From Bacteroidales bacterium (lineage in GTDB: Bacteria > Bacteroidota > Bacteroidia > Bacteroidales > Marinilabiliaceae), in assembly GCA_004552385.1 (NCBI GenBank), contig SFOL01000079.1:1-8123 (forward strand): a stretch of DNA of 8,123 bases, given 5' to 3'. This document shows, one piece after another, positions 6,915 through 8,123 of this stretch. A program made the position numbers and the translations under genes. The notes under the pieces are model-generated. The model did no database searches, was not told where the DNA came from, and worked only from the letters and a program-made list of their open reading frames with translations. Each line of letters begins with the position of its first letter. Position 1 is the stretch's first letter.

Positions 6915-7637
6915 ATGATATACGTCAACATAATCATAATAAACATCATGTTATGGGTGGGGCTGAGCTACTTCTGGAGCTTTTGGACCCACAAAGTGTT
7001 CAAGCCATGGCGATGGCTCGAGCTGAAGAAGCGCGGACTGATAAAGTCAGACGTGGCCCGCGGCGAGCGGACCTACAAAGACCGCGTGAGGTACTACGCC
7101 TACTTCTTCTGCATGGAGCAGGTGGAGCGTGCCGAGACGGCCGGCAGCTTCGTGATGGCCGGCCTTGAGGATGCCGAGCTGATAGGCCTCCTGCGGAGCC
7201 AGTGCCCTGAGCGCGAGATGTGGGCCATAGGCCCAATGGAGGCCACAGAGGTGACGCTGACACACGAGAACTGCCAAGGCGAGGTGAGCAACGAGCCGGT
7301 GAGCGTGGACTACGTGGACGAAAAGGAGGTCCGCCGGCTGATGCCCGAGAGCGGACGCAACCACGTGATGAAAGGCGGCGTGGCGGAGCTGGTGGGCAAG
7401 GTTACGGGGCCAGTGGCCCTGGCCGCGATCGACTGCGTAGAGTATGAAGGCGTGACTGCCGCACTGGACCACCTGCGCCCGCTGATGAGCAGAGGCGGCA
7501 TGATGATAATCCACAGCTACAACCACACGTGGGATGGCGTGCGCCGCGCGGTGGACGACTTCTGCGCAAAGACGGGCGACGGCATAGTGCCACTGCCGGA
7601 CATGTACGGGTCAGTGGCCATAGGCATCGGGAAGTAG
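6915..7637 (+). CDS. Membrane-anchored TylF-like protein, probably inactive as methyltransferase
   Basis: A 240-residue protein whose first 22 residues form a strongly hydrophobic segment (MIYVNIIIINIMLWVGLSYF), a likely membrane anchor, followed by a basic stretch (HKVFKPWRWLELKKR). The rest resembles the TylF/macrocin O-methyltransferase fold: AGSFVMAGLEDAELIGLL (76-93), HVMKGGV (150-156), VALAAIDCVEYEGV (167-180), LRPLMSRGGMMIIHSYN (187-203) and WDGVRRAVDDF (206-216). Compared with active members, the SAM-binding ExGxxxG is replaced by AGLEDAE, the DTFEG ribose-binding motif by GPMEA, the DxD of the metal site by DCV, and the DDY by HSY. Loss of all four suggests a pseudo-enzyme, perhaps a scaffold or ligand-binding protein. 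This assignment is from pattern memory and needs a profile check. It starts 7 nt after the ABC gene and ends the operon. Isoleucine is ATA in 10 of 15. Confidence 0.6.
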   Translation: MIYVNIIIINIMLWVGLSYFWSFWTHKVFKPWRWLELKKRGLIKSDVARGERTYKDRVRYYAYFFCMEQVERAETAGSFVMAGLEDAELIGLLRSQCPEREMWAIGPMEATEVTLTHENCQGEVSNEPVSVDYVDEKEVRRLMPESGRNHVMKGGVAELVGKVTGPVALAAIDCVEYEGVTAALDHLRPLMSRGGMMIIHSYNHTWDGVRRAVDDFCAKTGDGIVPLPDMYGSVAIGIGK

Positions 7638-7952
7638 AACCCGGGTCGCCTCAACCCTCGCAATGGGAAACGGAGATCAGGAACGCGAACGCGGCCCTGG
7701 ATGGAGACGTGATAGAGGGCATGACGATGCCGAAACTGAGAGTGCTGAACGATAACGAAGTAGAGGAACAAGAGCCGGTATGGTCAATCTACGACAAAGA
7801 GAACGGCGACCTCATTGAGAACGACGACGACAGAGGGCGGCCACGCCGTGTATGACATAAGCGGGAGGCTGAAGCCAAACGGGATGCGGCTACCCGCGGG
7901 CATATACGTGATGCCCACAACTGGCGGGCATGAAAAAGTTATGATAAGATGA
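7638..7952 (+). pseudogene. 3' remnant of a secreted protein with sorting-type C-terminal tail, frameshifted
   Basis: Directly after the operon, one frame (codons starting at 7640, 7643 and so on) is open to a TGA at 7853-7855 and reads as an acidic product containing EPVWSIYDKENGDLIENDDD. A second frame, open from 7764 to TGA at 7950-7952, encodes VYDISGR (7848-7868), LPAGIY (7890-7907) and KVMIR at the end. That is the usual shape of the type IX secretion (Por) C-terminal sorting tail, and of similar tails on other Bacteroidales exported proteins. The two frames could be joined near the GAC repeat at 7823-7831 by removing one base. No start codon, signal peptide or N-terminal body is present, so it is most likely a decayed end of a larger gene. 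An alternative is a separate 44-residue ORF from the ATG at 7721. Confidence 0.5.
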
Positions 7953-8014
7953 GTTCGATGAATTCAAAACAAGCACAATTGCCGACAAGACTCCGTGTCA
8001 CTGACAGGCTCTAA
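7949..8014 (+). CDS. Tiny ORF before the radical SAM gene (doubtful)
   Basis: A 21-codon ORF whose ATG overlaps the stop of the preceding remnant as ATGA and ends with TAA at 8012-8014, 40 nt before the putative radical SAM start. The product begins MSSMNSKQAQLPTRL and carries no Cys, no GG leader motif and no recognisable core. It is recorded because short peptides next to radical SAM genes can be precursors, but nothing in the sequence itself supports that, and chance is the simplest explanation. Confidence 0.12.
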   Translation: MSSMNSKQAQLPTRLRVTDRL

Positions 8015-8054
8015 CCTGATTGAAGGTTTCTTGGGGAACAGACAATATGCGGAT

Positions 8055-8123
8055 ATGGCACTCATCATATTGACCAAGAAATCATGTAGCGACCTGTGTC
8101 TGGAGTGTTCGACTTGTGCGATG
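8055..8123 (+). CDS. Radical SAM protein, N-terminal fragment (runs off window)
   Basis: The last 23 codons of the window form an open frame from ATG 8055 that continues past the right edge. The peptide begins MALIILTKKS and is followed by C11, C15, C18 and C21. Spacing C11-X3-C15-X2-C18 is exactly the radical SAM iron-sulfur motif, and the hydrophobic strand plus Thr before it is what these proteins show at the start of the TIM barrel (pattern like LxLT..CNLxCxxC). The frame stays open upstream to a stop at 7961-7963, so a longer N-terminus from a non-ATG start cannot be excluded. No TAnnTTTG box is visible just upstream. The subtype (maturase, AdoMet enzyme, SPASM) cannot be told from 23 residues. 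Confidence 0.5.
   Translation, partial: MALIILTKKSCSDLCLECSTCAM

Noticed and set aside
8013..8028. Small hairpin AACCT/AGGTT before the radical SAM start
   Set aside because: Only five pairs and no T-run, too weak for a terminator.
1..8123. CRISPR arrays, tRNA or rRNA genes, insertion sequences
   Set aside because: No regularly spaced repeats, no cloverleaf or rRNA-like segments, and no transposase or terminal inverted repeats were seen on reading both strands.

Overview
The window looks like chromosomal DNA of a GC-rich member of the Bacteroidales (Bacteroidota). The pointers are the asd and ModF-type protein sequences, a histidine kinase of the AHQ(I/L)G(S/T)P type common in that phylum, Bacteroidota-style promoter boxes (TAnnTTTG) before asd and before the main operon, almost no Shine-Dalgarno sequences, and a C-terminal tail resembling a type IX secretion sorting domain near the right end. 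This is inference from family resemblance; genus cannot be fixed from the sequence.

Layout. Positions 1-259 hold no gene; they are very G-rich on the + strand, with many closely spaced G-tracts. A strong intrinsic terminator at 260-295 (minus strand) ends asd (351-1367, minus), which encodes aspartate-semialdehyde dehydrogenase. The asd promoter lies near 1553-1584, leaving a leader of about 180 nt that contains hairpins and short tandem repeats. About 500 bp of A-rich, apparently non-coding DNA separates it from a compact + strand operon at 2148-7637.

The operon has five genes spaced 1 to 16 nt apart: a GT4 glycosyltransferase, a GT2 glycosyltransferase, a membrane sensor histidine kinase with no response regulator beside it, a twin-domain ModF/PhrA-like ABC ATPase with no permease, and a membrane-anchored protein with a TylF-like methyltransferase fold whose cofactor and metal motifs look destroyed. 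The first two probably build a surface glycan. The last three form a less familiar module whose joint role is unknown to me. After the operon comes the 3' remnant of a secreted protein (frameshifted, with a sorting-type tail), and the window ends just inside what looks like a radical SAM protein (CX3CX2C motif).

The most striking whole-window signal is codon use. The operon writes isoleucine mostly as ATA (18 of 19 in the GT2 gene by my count), while asd uses no ATA in 20 isoleucines. Together with the pseudo-methyltransferase and the asymmetric ABC ATPase, this makes the 2148-7637 operon the part most worth a second look.
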